From positions 62,001 to 126,000 of the forward strand of contig CCSI01000003.1 in NCBI GenBank assembly GCA_000756795.1: a stretch of 64,000 nt of DNA, read 5' to 3'. The translations under genes and the position numbers were made by a program. The DNA is from Qipengyuania vulgaris (GTDB taxonomy: Bacteria; Pseudomonadota; Alphaproteobacteria; Sphingomonadales; Sphingomonadaceae). Below, one piece after another: positions 28,054 through 37,540 of this stretch (position 1 is its first letter; every line of letters starts with the position of its first letter). The notes beneath the pieces were generated by a model. The model had not been told where the DNA came from and did not search any database. It worked only from the letters and a program-made list of their open reading frames with translations.

Positions 28054-29502
28054 TTATTCGGCCGCCACGCCTTCAAGGCCCGGCACCATCACCGTTCGGC
28101 CACCGCCGAAATCCTCGCGCACGACGATGAGGCCCTGCCTCTCGAGGTGGTCAAGCAGGCGGCGGATGCGGCCCGGCGAGCTGGTGCCATAGGCGCGCGC
28201 CAATTCGTTCTCGTCGACCTGCGTCTCGCCCGCATGCGCCGCCTTGGCAATGACAAGGAAGGGGCTCAGCAGGTCTTCATCGACCGCGCCGGCAAGCTGC
28301 ATGATGCGCGCCTGCATTTCCTCTCCCAGCGCCTCCAGCCCCGCGCCCGCAATGGCGAAGCGGCGGCGGAAGACGTGCATATCGGGCATCGGTCCGATGA
28401 GCCGCTCGCGGCGGCAGCGGGTGAGGAAAGTCTGGTATTGCGCGCTGGCCGACTGGAAGGCGATGCCCTCCTCTCCGGCAAGCTCGGCAATGATTTCGGT
28501 GATGCGCGTCGCGACATGCGAGGTGTCGAGCGCTTGCGCCGGAGCCTCGACCTGCCGCTCCTCGGCATGGGCTATGCTGTCCTCCATCTCCTCCATCCGC
28601 GGCGCGGGCGGCGGCGCAGGCGGCGGCGGAGCCTTGGCAACATCGGCGGCGAGGTCGCGGGTGAGGAGGTCGGCCATATCCTCGGGCGCGGTGTCGGGTA
28701 GCGCCATCAGCCCTTCGCTGCGCGCGGTGTTGCCGGTCTTCACCGGACCTATCTTGCAGGCCAGCGGCAGCCGCGTGATGGCCGGACCCAGCGCGAGGAA
28801 ATGCCCGCGTTCCAATTCGCGGATACGCTCTGCCTGCCGCCGCTCCATGCCGAGCAAATCGGCCGCGCGCACCATGTCGATGTCGAGGAAGGTGCGGCCC
28901 ATGAGGAAGTTGGAGGCTTCTGCCGCGACATTCTTCGCCAGCTTCGCCAGCCGCTGCGTCGCAACGATGCCAGCGAGCCCGCGCTTGCGCCCGCGGCACA
29001 TGAGATTGGTCATCGCGGTCAGCGTCATGCGCCGCGTGTCCTCCGCCATCTCACCCGCGGCGGCGGGGGCAAACATCTGCGCTTCGTCGACGACCACAAG
29101 CGCGGGATACCAATGCTCGCGCGGGGCATCGAACAGCGCGGTGAGGAATTGCGCGGCGCAGCGTATCTGCTGCTCGACTTCCAGCCCGTCGAGGTCGAGC
29201 ACCACGCTCGCGCGGTGTTCACGAATACGGCGGGCGAGCGCCTCTATCTCGCCCGGCGAATAGGCCGAGCCGTCAATGACGACATGGCCGAACTCTTCCG
29301 CCAGCGAAGGAAAGTCGCCCTCGGGATCGATGACGACCTGCTGCACCATCCCCGCGCTTTCTTCGAGCAGGCGGCGCAACAGGTGCGACTTGCCGCTGCC
29401 CGAATTGCCCTGGACGAGCAGGCGGGTGGCGAGAAGCTCCTCGATATCGAACTCGACCGGCTTGCCGGACGATTCGTGGCCGATGGTGATTTGTGCTGAC
29501 AC
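28054..29502 (-). CDS. HerA-like ATP-binding protein (DUF87-type P-loop ATPase)
   Basis: Protein of 482 residues. Walker A is GNSGSGKS at residues 32-39, Walker B is LVVVDEAQMF near 130, and an arginine-rich CRGRKRGLAGIVATQR segment follows, as in the FtsK/HerA superfamily. A Pro/Ala-rich linker separates it from a C-terminal region ending in a winged-helix-like stretch (RLLDHLERQGLIVVRED). The GTG at 29502 is the only start before an in-frame stop upstream; the ribosome site AGGGGA is unusually close. The role (DNA translocation, transfer or repair) is not fixed by context. Confidence 0.78.
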   Translation of the reverse strand: MSAQITIGHESSGKPVEFDIEELLATRLLVQGNSGSGKSHLLRRLLEESAGMVQQVVIDPEGDFPSLAEEFGHVVIDGSAYSPGEIEALARRIREHRASVVLDLDGLEVEQQIRCAAQFLTALFDAPREHWYPALVVVDEAQMFAPAAAGEMAEDTRRMTLTAMTNLMCRGRKRGLAGIVATQRLAKLAKNVAAEASNFLMGRTFLDIDMVRAADLLGMERRQAERIRELERGHFLALGPAITRLPLACKIGPVKTGNTARSEGLMALPDTAPEDMADLLTRDLAADVAKAPPPPAPPPAPRMEEMEDSIAHAEERQVEAPAQALDTSHVATRITEIIAELAGEEGIAFQSASAQYQTFLTRCRRERLIGPMPDMHVFRRRFAIAGAGLEALGEEMQARIMQLAGAVDEDLLSPFLVIAKAAHAGETQVDENELARAYGTSSPGRIRRLLDHLERQGLIVVREDFGGGRTVMVPGLEGVAAE

Positions 29503-29620
29503 TCCCCTTGGCTAGCGGCCCCCACCGGCAAACCGGAAGGCCGCTAACCATCGTTTTGCCCAACACATTGCCTCGCTTCGTCGCACTCGCTAGTCAGGTT
29601 GCAAGAGAGGACTGAAATAT

Positions 29621-31852
29621 ATGAAGAAGTGGTTCGGGCGCATTGGCGTCGCCCTGCTCGTCATCCTGCTGGCGGCGTTCATTGCGCTTGCGACATGGGA
29701 GCCGTTCTTCGCCAAGCGCGATGACGTGAAGCCGAGCGAGCTGGCCTATTCCGCCGAGATAATCCGCGACCATTACGGCGTGCCGCATATCTATGGCGAT
29801 ACCGATGCCGATGTCGCTTTCGGTGTGGCCGTGGCCCATGCGGAGGATGATTTCACCACCTTGCAGGATGTCATCGCGATGAGCCGCGGCCGCTACGCCG
29901 CGCTGGCTGGCGAGAAAGGTGCAGGCTTCGACTATGCCTATCACCTCATCGATGCGCGCGGGGTCGCCGAGCGCGAATATCCCAAGCTGCCCGCCGACAC
30001 GCGCGCCCTGTTCGAAGCCTATGCCGCAGGCCTCAACCAGTTCGCGCGGGAGAATTCGGGCGAGGTCAAGATGGGCAACCTCTTCCCCGTCGACGGCGTC
30101 GATGTCGCTGCCGGTTTTGCCTTGCGCCAGCCGTTCTTTTTCGGCCTCAACAATGTCATCCAGCCGCTGGTCGAAGGCGACGAGCTTAGGCAGGAGTTTG
30201 GTCCCGATATCGAAGGCTTCGAACGTCCTGCGATGGGCGATGTAGGCGCGCGCCCTGGCCAGACGGACGAGAGCGAAGAGGAGGTCGCTTACTCCCCGCT
30301 TTACGCAGACAGCGCCCTTCCCGGCTCAAATGCGTTTGCGGTCAGCCCGGACAAGTCGGGCGGGCCCACTACGCTGATCTCCAACAGTCACCAGCCCCTG
30401 CGCGGCGGCGTGGCTTGGTACGAGATGGTGGTCGAAAGCGGCGAAGGCTGGCACTTCACCGGCGCAAACTTCCCCGGTTCGCCTTTCCCCTTCCTCGGTC
30501 ACAACCGGAACCTCGGCTGGACGAATACGGTCAACCGTCCCGACATGGTCGAAGTCTACGAACTGGAGATGGACGATACCGGCACGCGCTATCGTTTCGG
30601 CGCGGAATGGCGCGACCTTGAAACCCGCCGCGAATGGCTTGGCGTGCGTTTCGGCCCCGTAGTCCTGCCCATCCCCCAGACCTTCCATCGCAGCGTGCAC
30701 GGCCCGGTCATCAAGAACGACAAGGGCTACTTCGCCATTCGCTATGGCGGCATGGGCAATCTCGGCCAGCTCGATGCCTATTACCGCCTCAACAAGGCCA
30801 AGACTTACGAGGAATGGAAGAGCATCATTGCGCGGCTCGACATCCCGAGCACCAACTTCCTCTACGCCGATGACGCGGGCAACATCGCCTATGTCTACAA
30901 CGCCGCCATCCCCGACCGCCCTGCCGAAGTGGACGGGGAAAAGGTGAATTGGCGCGGCGTGCTGGACGGCAGCAACCCAGCTCTGCTGACACGCGGCACG
31001 GTCGATTTTGAGGAACTGCCGCAATACCTCAATCCGTCGAGCGGTTGGCTCTACAACGCGAATAACGAGCCTTACACGGCAGCGGGCGCGGCAGATGATT
31101 TGTCGCCCGATGCCTTCCCCGCCGAACTCGGTGTGGAGCTCAAGCAGACCAACCGCTCGCGCCGGGCGTGGAAACTCCTGAGCGAGGCGGACGTGCTCGA
31201 CCGCGCCAATCTGGAACGCATCAAATACGACACCGCCTATTCGCGCACCGGCTACATCGCCAAGCTGTGGGATGCGCTCGAAGTGCTCGACCTCACCGAC
31301 GACGGTGAGCTTGCTGCCGCGCGTGACCTGCTGATGGACTGGGACTTCAAGGCCGACAATGTCGGCGAAGGCGATGCACTCGCCCTGCTGATGATCCGCG
31401 ACTTCATGTCGGCGGAATACCTCAACAAGAACGAAGAACCCGACGTCCGCGAGATGCTGGCGGAATCGGTCGCGCATCTCGAAACCCACTTCGAGCGCAT
31501 CGACCCGCCGATGTCCGACCTGCTGCGCCTTCGCCTCGGCGATGTCGACCTGCCGCTCGACGGCGGCTCCGACACGCTGCGCGCCTCGACCACCTGGGTA
31601 GTGGATGACGACGGACGGCTGCGGCTCGTCCATGGCGACAGCTTCATCCAGTGGGTCGAATGGACCGAGGGCGAACGCGTCTTCTCACGCTCCATTCAGC
31701 CCTTCGGCGCAGCCAATGGCAGGCCCGACAGCCCGCATTACACCGACGAGATGCAGCTGTTCGTCGACCACAAGCTGAAACCGGTCCATTTCTGGCGTGA
31801 TGATGTCCTGGCAAATGCCGTCACCCGAAAAACGGTGACGCACGCGCCCTAG
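29621..31852 (+). CDS. penicillin acylase family protein (Ntn amidohydrolase)
   Basis: Protein of 743 residues with an N-terminal hydrophobic signal segment. The autocatalytic processing site is LPGSNAFAV with the nucleophile Ser236, splitting alpha and beta chains. Beta-chain motifs NSHQPLRGGVAWYEMVVE and HNRNLGWTNTVNRPDMVEVYELE are typical. It is probably periplasmic after maturation. Family members hydrolyse amide bonds in penicillins, cyclic lipopeptides or N-acyl-homoserine lactones; the substrate here is open. It is preceded by GAGAGGACT and divergent from the HerA-like gene. Confidence 0.9.
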   Translation: MKKWFGRIGVALLVILLAAFIALATWEPFFAKRDDVKPSELAYSAEIIRDHYGVPHIYGDTDADVAFGVAVAHAEDDFTTLQDVIAMSRGRYAALAGEKGAGFDYAYHLIDARGVAEREYPKLPADTRALFEAYAAGLNQFARENSGEVKMGNLFPVDGVDVAAGFALRQPFFFGLNNVIQPLVEGDELRQEFGPDIEGFERPAMGDVGARPGQTDESEEEVAYSPLYADSALPGSNAFAVSPDKSGGPTTLISNSHQPLRGGVAWYEMVVESGEGWHFTGANFPGSPFPFLGHNRNLGWTNTVNRPDMVEVYELEMDDTGTRYRFGAEWRDLETRREWLGVRFGPVVLPIPQTFHRSVHGPVIKNDKGYFAIRYGGMGNLGQLDAYYRLNKAKTYEEWKSIIARLDIPSTNFLYADDAGNIAYVYNAAIPDRPAEVDGEKVNWRGVLDGSNPALLTRGTVDFEELPQYLNPSSGWLYNANNEPYTAAGAADDLSPDAFPAELGVELKQTNRSRRAWKLLSEADVLDRANLERIKYDTAYSRTGYIAKLWDALEVLDLTDDGELAAARDLLMDWDFKADNVGEGDALALLMIRDFMSAEYLNKNEEPDVREMLAESVAHLETHFERIDPPMSDLLRLRLGDVDLPLDGGSDTLRASTTWVVDDDGRLRLVHGDSFIQWVEWTEGERVFSRSIQPFGAANGRPDSPHYTDEMQLFVDHKLKPVHFWRDDVLANAVTRKTVTHAP

Positions 31853-31941
31853 CTGCCTAGGTTCCGCCCCGCGCGAGTCGGGGAGTGACTCGAATTTCAA
31901 TGCCTTGGCGGTGAGCAGACACCGCTAATGGGGAGAGCAGA

Positions 31942-34839
31942 ATGAAGAAGAATTACGCATTGGCATCGGTGCTTGCGCTGGCGCTGGGCGCCTGCACGAG
32001 CTACGCGGATGGTGAAGTCGAGAGTGCGCCGATTGTCGAGACCGACACCGGCGATGCAGAACTCGCCGCGCTGGTCGACGAAGTCCAAATTCCCTACGAG
32101 ACGTTCACCCTTCCCAACGGGCTGACCACCGTTGTCCACACCGATCGCAAGGCCCCGCTGGTCGCAGTGTCGGTGTGGTACGATGTCGGCTCCAAGCACG
32201 AACCGGCCGGCAAGACCGGCTTTGCGCATCTCTTCGAACACCTGATGTTCAACGGTTCGGAAAACGCCGATGGCGACTTCTTCGAGCCGCTCCAGCAGGT
32301 CGGCGCGACCGGCTTCAACGGCACCACCAATGCCGACCGCACGAACTATTTCGAAACCGTGCCGACCGCTGCCATCGACCGCGTGCTGATGCTCGAAAGC
32401 GATCGCATGGGTTACCTTCTCGGCGCCGTCACGCAAGAAAAGCTCGATAACCAGATCGGCGTCGTCCAGAACGAGAAGCGCCGCGGCGACAACCAGCCCT
32501 TCGGCCTGCTGCGCTACGAAGTGGTCGAGAACATCTTCCCCAAGGGTCACCCCTACCACCACTCGACCATTGGCTCGATGGACGACCTGCAAAACGCCTC
32601 GCTCGAGGACGTGAAGCAATGGTTCCGTGACAATTACGGCCCGAACAACGCCGTCCTCGTGCTGGCCGGCGACATCGATGTCGCCACCGCCAAGGAAAAG
32701 GTCGCGCATTGGTTCGGTGCCATCCCGCGCGGTGACGAAGTCGTCGACCCCGCGGTGAGCGTGCCGCAGCTGGCCGCCGACAAGGAGAAGGTCATCAAGG
32801 ACCAGGTCTCGACCACGCGCATCTACCGCATGTGGCCGGTGCCGGGCGAGACGTCGACCGATTACATTCCGCTTGTCATGGCGCAAACCACGCTTGGCGG
32901 CCTCGCCAGCTCGCGTCTCGACAATGCGCTGGTGCGCGGCCAGGGCCTCGCGGTTTCGGTTGCCAGTTGGCAGTGGTCGAACGAGGACGCCGGTGTCTTC
33001 GTGGTGCAGGCCGACCTCAAGCCCGGTGTCGAACGTGCGGCACTCGAAGCCGCGCTCGACGAGCAGGTTGCCAGCTTCATCGCCGAAGGTCCGACGCAGG
33101 ACGAACTCGACCGTTCGAAAACCAGCATCGTGTCCGGCTTCATCAGCGGCATCGAATCGGTTGGCGGCTTCGGCGGCAAAGCTGTGACGCTCGCCGAGGG
33201 CGAACTCTATCACGACAACCCCGGCCACTTCCGCACCCAGCTCGACCAGATGGTCGCAGCTTCACCGGAATCGGTCCGCGCCATCACACAGCAGTGGCTC
33301 ACCAAGCCTCGCTTTGCACTGGTGGTCGAACCGGGCGAGCGGACCGAAGGCGGCGAGAACCGCGGCGGTGCAGCCATCCCCGACACCACCGGTGAAGGCC
33401 TCAATGCGGCGCCGGTCGACTGGTACTGCAACCCCGAGTTCTGCAATCCCGAAGAAATGCAGACCACGGCGGCCCAGGACCGCTCGAAGCTGCCCGAAGT
33501 CGGCCCGCTGACCGACCTCGACTTCCCCGATATCGAGCGCGCCACGCTCTCGAACGGAATGGAGGTCTATTTCGCGCGCCGTGATGCGGTTCCGAAGGTG
33601 ACCGTACGCTTGGTCTTCGATGCCGGCTTTACCGCCGACAGCCGCGATGCACTGGGTACCCAGTCGCTGATGCTGGCGACAATGGACGAAGGCACCGACA
33701 GCCTCGATGCTACCGAGCTCGCCATCGCACAGGAACGCCTTGGCGCGAGCGTCAACGGCTTTGCGAGCCTCGACGAAACGAGCTTCCAGCTAACTGCATT
33801 GTCGACCCGCCTTGCTCCCTCGCTGGACCTTCTGGCCGATTTCGTCCGCAACCCGGCCTTCCGCGCCGAAGATCTCGAACGCGTGCGTTCGCAGCAGCTC
33901 AACCGTATCAGCGCGGAACTTAAGAGCCCGGCGAACGCCGCACGCCGCGTGCTCCAGCCCCTCGTCTATGGCGACCATCCCTATGGCATTCCCACCTCCG
34001 GGCTGGGCAATGCGGATGTCGTCACGAACCTTACTCCTGCTGAGCTCGAGGCCGCGCACCAGCGCTGGATCCGGCCCGACAACGGGAAGGTCTTCGTCGT
34101 CGGTGACACGAGCCTTGCAGAAGCGGTGAGCCTGCTCGAAGCCTCGTTCGGCGACTGGCGCGCGCCTGCAAGCCCGCTTCCGGCCAAGGCCTATGATGTG
34201 GACATCCCTGCAGCCGATGCGCGGATTGTCCTCCTCAACCGTCCCAACTCGCCGCAATCGGTCATCCTCGGTGCACGCGTGCTCGATGCGACCGGCAGTG
34301 ATGACAATACCGTGCTGCTGGCAGCCAACGAGGTGCTCGGTGGCAGCTTCCTCTCGCGGATCAACATGAACCTGCGCGAGACCAAGGGCTGGTCCTACGG
34401 CTCGCGCTCGTCGCTGGTCTACAACAAGGACCGCCTGCTCTACGCCGTACAGGCCGAAGTGCAGGCCGACCGCACCGGCGATTCTATCCTCGAACTGGAA
34501 AAGGAAATCACCGGGTTCGTGGGCGACAATGGCGTGACCCCGGCCGAGCTGGAACGCACCATCAACGGCAATGTCCGCGAGCTTCCGGGCCAGTTCGAAA
34601 CGGCTGGTTCGGTGCTCGGCGGCATGGTCAACATCGTGAAATACGGTCGTGCAGACGACTATTACGAGACCATCGCCGACAAGTATCGCGGCATGACCGC
34701 CGAGCAGATCGCCGAGGCTGCCAGCGAGAACTTCGTCTATGGCGACATCGTCTATGTCGTGGTCGGCGATGCCGAAGTGGTCGAGCCTCAGCTCGAACGC
34801 ACCGGCCTGCCCTACACCGTGCAGGAACTCGACCAGTAA
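31942..34839 (+). CDS. M16 family metallopeptidase, lipoprotein, two-domain
   Basis: Protein of 965 residues with a lipoprotein signal (LALGAC, Cys18). The inverted zinc motif His96-Leu-Phe-Glu99-His100 lies in GFAHLFEHLMF, and the third ligand is probably Glu178 in QNEKRRGDN. A second M16 repeat begins near residue 525 without the HxxEH motif and keeps the substrate-binding R/Y type region, as in two-domain pitrilysin-type enzymes. It likely degrades peptides in the periplasm, anchored to a membrane. GGGGAGAG precedes the ATG. It follows the acylase gene by 89 bases. Confidence 0.92.
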   Translation: MKKNYALASVLALALGACTSYADGEVESAPIVETDTGDAELAALVDEVQIPYETFTLPNGLTTVVHTDRKAPLVAVSVWYDVGSKHEPAGKTGFAHLFEHLMFNGSENADGDFFEPLQQVGATGFNGTTNADRTNYFETVPTAAIDRVLMLESDRMGYLLGAVTQEKLDNQIGVVQNEKRRGDNQPFGLLRYEVVENIFPKGHPYHHSTIGSMDDLQNASLEDVKQWFRDNYGPNNAVLVLAGDIDVATAKEKVAHWFGAIPRGDEVVDPAVSVPQLAADKEKVIKDQVSTTRIYRMWPVPGETSTDYIPLVMAQTTLGGLASSRLDNALVRGQGLAVSVASWQWSNEDAGVFVVQADLKPGVERAALEAALDEQVASFIAEGPTQDELDRSKTSIVSGFISGIESVGGFGGKAVTLAEGELYHDNPGHFRTQLDQMVAASPESVRAITQQWLTKPRFALVVEPGERTEGGENRGGAAIPDTTGEGLNAAPVDWYCNPEFCNPEEMQTTAAQDRSKLPEVGPLTDLDFPDIERATLSNGMEVYFARRDAVPKVTVRLVFDAGFTADSRDALGTQSLMLATMDEGTDSLDATELAIAQERLGASVNGFASLDETSFQLTALSTRLAPSLDLLADFVRNPAFRAEDLERVRSQQLNRISAELKSPANAARRVLQPLVYGDHPYGIPTSGLGNADVVTNLTPAELEAAHQRWIRPDNGKVFVVGDTSLAEAVSLLEASFGDWRAPASPLPAKAYDVDIPAADARIVLLNRPNSPQSVILGARVLDATGSDDNTVLLAANEVLGGSFLSRINMNLRETKGWSYGSRSSLVYNKDRLLYAVQAEVQADRTGDSILELEKEITGFVGDNGVTPAELERTINGNVRELPGQFETAGSVLGGMVNIVKYGRADDYYETIADKYRGMTAEQIAEAASENFVYGDIVYVVVGDAEVVEPQLERTGLPYTVQELDQ

Positions 34840-34897
34840 TTGACAAGAGTGTCAGTAACAGCAAAGAAGCTGCATCTTTAATCCAAGGAGAATATGC

Positions 34898-35203
34898 ATG
34901 TCCGTAGCCGGTACTTATGACACCGTCGTCAAGAGCCCGATGGGTGACCAGAAGGGCACCTTCACTGTCGTTCCGGGCGAGGATGGCAACACTTTCACCG
35001 GCTCGATGGCCGGCGGCATGGGTTCGATGGACGTCAAGGACGGCAAGATCAACGGCGACGAGCTGACCTGGGCAATGGACATGACCGTCCCCATGCCGAT
35101 GACGCTCAACTGCAAGGCCACCGTCAATGGCGACCAGCTGACCGGCACGGTGAACGCCGGCGCATTCGGCGACATGGCTCTGACGGGCGAACGCCAGGGC
35201 TGA
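34898..35203 (+). CDS. small protein of unknown function
   Basis: Protein of 101 residues, not assigned to a family. It is built of alternating Gly/Thr-rich beta strands (GTFTVVPGEDGNTFTGS, INGDELTWAMDMT, VNGDQLTGTVNAGAFGDM), with the repeated pattern N-G-D-x-L-T, suggesting a small beta-barrel or lipocalin-like fold. No signal peptide is seen. AAGGAG (34885-34890) gives a good ribosome site. A strong terminator follows, so it can be expressed independently of the kinase gene. Confidence 0.8.
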   Translation: MSVAGTYDTVVKSPMGDQKGTFTVVPGEDGNTFTGSMAGGMGSMDVKDGKINGDELTWAMDMTVPMPMTLNCKATVNGDQLTGTVNAGAFGDMALTGERQG

Positions 35204-35224
35204 TAGCCACTGCGACGAAACATG

Positions 35225-35259
35225 AAGGGCGTCGAAGCGTAATGGCTTCGGCGCCCTTT
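35225..35259 (+). terminator. Terminator between the small protein and the kinase gene
   Basis: AAGGGCGTCGAAGC pairs with GCTTCGGCGCCCTT over 14 positions, one being a G-T wobble, with a six-base loop and a TTT tail. An in-frame ATG for the next gene (35242) lies within this hairpin, which argues against using that start. Confidence 0.85.
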
Positions 35260-35274
35260 ATCATGCGCGCATTC

Positions 35275-35280
35275 AGGAGG
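35275..35280 (+). promoter_or_regulatory. Shine-Dalgarno site that sets the TTG start of the ABC1/COQ8-like kinase
   Basis: AGGAGG stands six bases ahead of TTG 35287. The in-frame ATGs at 35242 and 35263 have no such site, and the first is inside a terminator hairpin. Confidence 0.7.
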
Positions 35281-35286
35281 CCCTTC

Positions 35287-36630
35287 TTGGCATTCGACGA
35301 CAGCGAAGACGACAACAGCCGCAACCGCCGTGTGCCTAGCAGCCGAAGCGCCCGTCTCGGGACGTTTGGTCGCCTCGCTGGGGGCCTTGCCGGCGGCATA
35401 CTGGCCGAAGGCGCGCGGCGGGTCGCTCGCGGTGAGAGACCGCGCATGCGCGACATGATGCTCACCCCGGGCAATGCGAAGCGGCTCGCCGACCGCCTCT
35501 CGCACCTTCGCGGGGCGGCCATGAAGCTGGGCCAGATGGTCTCCATGGATGCGGGCGATTTCCTGCCCCCCGAGCTTGCCGACATTCTCGCCACCGTCCG
35601 CGACCAGGCCTATCGCATGCCGCCATCACAATTGCGCGATGTGCTGAACGCGGAATGGGGCAGCGACTGGCGCACTCGTTTCGCGAAGTTCAACGCCACA
35701 CCCATAGCGGCGGCATCCATCGGCCAGGTCCACCGTGCGCAAACCCACGACGGCCGCGACCTCGCGATAAAGGTACAATACCCGGGCGTGCGCGAGAGTA
35801 TCGATGCCGATGTAGACAATGTTGCCGGCCTTTTGCGCCTGTCCAACGCCCTCCCGAAAGAACTGGACCTCGCCCCGCTGCTGGCCGAGGCCAAGAGCCA
35901 GTTGCACGACGAAGCCGATTACGAGCGAGAGGCAGCCCAGCTTGAGCGCTATCGCGCGCTGCTGGAGGGAGACGATCGTTTTGTCGTGCCCGGTATCCAC
36001 CCGGATTTCTCGACCAGCCGGGTCTTGGCGATGGATTTCATCGAGGCGAAACCGATCGAGACGCTGGAAGCCGCATCGCAAGAACAGCGTGACGAGGTGA
36101 TGACGGACCTTATCGCTCTCGTCGCCAGCGAATTGTTCGAGCTCGGCGTGATGCAAACCGATCCGAATTTTGCCAATTATCGCTGGAAGGCGGACACCGG
36201 GAAACTTGTGCTCCTGGATTTCGGCGCGACCCGCGACGTCACACCCGAAATTGCCTCCGCCTATCGCTCGCTCCTCGCAGCAGGGCTCGCCGAGGATCGC
36301 CAGCAGGTTCGCGAAGCAGCGCTGGCATCGGGTTTCGTCGGCCCCGGCGTGGCTCAGAACCATAGCGCAGCCCTCGATCGGATGATCGACATCATCGTGA
36401 CCGAAATGAACCGCCCGGGCCCGTTCGATTTCGGGGACCGCGCCTTCGTCGGGACCTTGCGCGATGAGGGCATGGCCATGGCGAGCGACAGGGCAACATG
36501 GCACATCCCGCCCGTCGATACCCTTTTCGTCCAGCGCAAGGTCAGCGGCACCGCCCTGCTTGCGGCGCGCCTGAAGGCACGGGTCGATGTCCGCAGCCTC
36601 GTCCGCCCCTACATCGGTGCTGCGCAATAA
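35287..36630 (+). CDS. ABC1/AarF family kinase (COQ8-like)
   Basis: Protein of 447 residues from TTG 35287; ATG 35263 would add 8 residues and ATG 35242 would add 15. Conserved features are MKLGQMVSMD (the KxGQ motif near residue 80), the Ala-rich AAASIGQVHRA loop replacing a glycine loop, the lysine of AIKVQYPG, and the C-lobe QTDPNFANY and LLDFGATRD. The TDPNFANY form resembles COQ8/ADCK proteins more than UbiB, which usually has DPHPGN. The probable role is support of ubiquinone biosynthesis at the membrane, but C-terminal membrane segments of UbiB are missing. Confidence 0.85.
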   Translation: MAFDDSEDDNSRNRRVPSSRSARLGTFGRLAGGLAGGILAEGARRVARGERPRMRDMMLTPGNAKRLADRLSHLRGAAMKLGQMVSMDAGDFLPPELADILATVRDQAYRMPPSQLRDVLNAEWGSDWRTRFAKFNATPIAAASIGQVHRAQTHDGRDLAIKVQYPGVRESIDADVDNVAGLLRLSNALPKELDLAPLLAEAKSQLHDEADYEREAAQLERYRALLEGDDRFVVPGIHPDFSTSRVLAMDFIEAKPIETLEAASQEQRDEVMTDLIALVASELFELGVMQTDPNFANYRWKADTGKLVLLDFGATRDVTPEIASAYRSLLAAGLAEDRQQVREAALASGFVGPGVAQNHSAALDRMIDIIVTEMNRPGPFDFGDRAFVGTLRDEGMAMASDRATWHIPPVDTLFVQRKVSGTALLAARLKARVDVRSLVRPYIGAAQ

Positions 36631-36736
36631 GGTCATGAAAGCGCCACGTTTCGCTGGTTGGATTGAAACACACGGGTCGGTTCGGGCGGGCAACTGCAAA
36701 GCAGTGCGCGCCGGTTTATTTTGAGGGAGACCCGTC

Positions 36737-37525
36737 GTGCCATCCACAATTGCCAAATTCGCCACCACATGTGCCGCAGCATCGTTCGTCGCCACACCTG
36801 TTCTCGCCGAGAAGGCCGACCAGTTGCGCTTTCTTCAGGGACGCGACGCCGCTTATGCAGAAGGGCAGCTCGAAGCGCGGGGCTTCCGGCACGAAGCGAG
36901 CCATGACAGCTACTCGAACGGCTTCACCTACAGTTACTGGTGGCATGGCGGGAACAATAACTGCGTGCGCGTCGAGGAAACCGGCGGCGAGGTCATGATG
37001 GTCGCCGACGTGAAGGACCGTGATTGCGGACACTCGGGCGGAGGAGGCGCAGCAGCAGCCGTGGGAATTGCTGCCGGGGCCGCCATCCTCGGCGCATTGC
37101 TTTCGCACAAGTCGCACCACCACGAGGATCGCGAGCACGATAGCGACGATGCAGCCCGCGAATTCGAACGGGGCTATCGCGATGGGCTGCACAATGCTTC
37201 CTATCACAATTACAATCGCGACGATTCTTACGCGCGCGGTTACGAAGCTGGTGTGGATGAAAGGCGGGCCAACTTGCGCCACCACAAGCAACGCGGCGGC
37301 TATGACCGGACAGCGCAGTTCAACGATCTGAAAGACGCGCGGGCCGCCGGAGGAATGAGCGAGCTTGAGCGGCGCGGTTTCCGCCAGGTCGACAATTTCA
37401 CCAGCGGCAACACGCGCTATTCCATCCAATGGCGACCGCAATCTCGCCAGTGCGTGCAGGTGACCATCGCCGACGGGCGCTTTTACGACCTGCGTGACAT
37501 CGGTCGCCACCCCAACTGCCGCTGA
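36737..37525 (+). CDS. exported protein with internal duplication and glycine zipper, unknown function
   Basis: Protein of 262 residues starting at GTG 36737 with GAGGGAGA upstream. A signal peptide ends near PVLAEKA. Two similar modules flank the protein: one near residues 40-82 (LEARGFRHEAS ... YSYWWHG ... CVRVEE) and one near 208-250 (LERRGFRQVDN ... YSIQWRP ... CVQVTI). Between them are a Gly/Ala-rich membrane-inserting segment (about 98-122), a His/Asp-rich stretch (HKSHHHEDREHD) and a repeated GYxxG region. I do not recognise the family. It is likely periplasmic or membrane associated. Confidence 0.75.
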   Translation: MPSTIAKFATTCAAASFVATPVLAEKADQLRFLQGRDAAYAEGQLEARGFRHEASHDSYSNGFTYSYWWHGGNNNCVRVEETGGEVMMVADVKDRDCGHSGGGGAAAAVGIAAGAAILGALLSHKSHHHEDREHDSDDAAREFERGYRDGLHNASYHNYNRDDSYARGYEAGVDERRANLRHHKQRGGYDRTAQFNDLKDARAAGGMSELERRGFRQVDNFTSGNTRYSIQWRPQSRQCVQVTIADGRFYDLRDIGRHPNCR

Positions 37526-37540
37526 GACGGGAGAGATAGC

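Noticed and set aside
36640-36736. Terminator after the COQ8-like kinase
   Set aside because: Only a 5-base stem (ACTGC-AAA-GCAGT) is visible, without a T-run; too weak to call.
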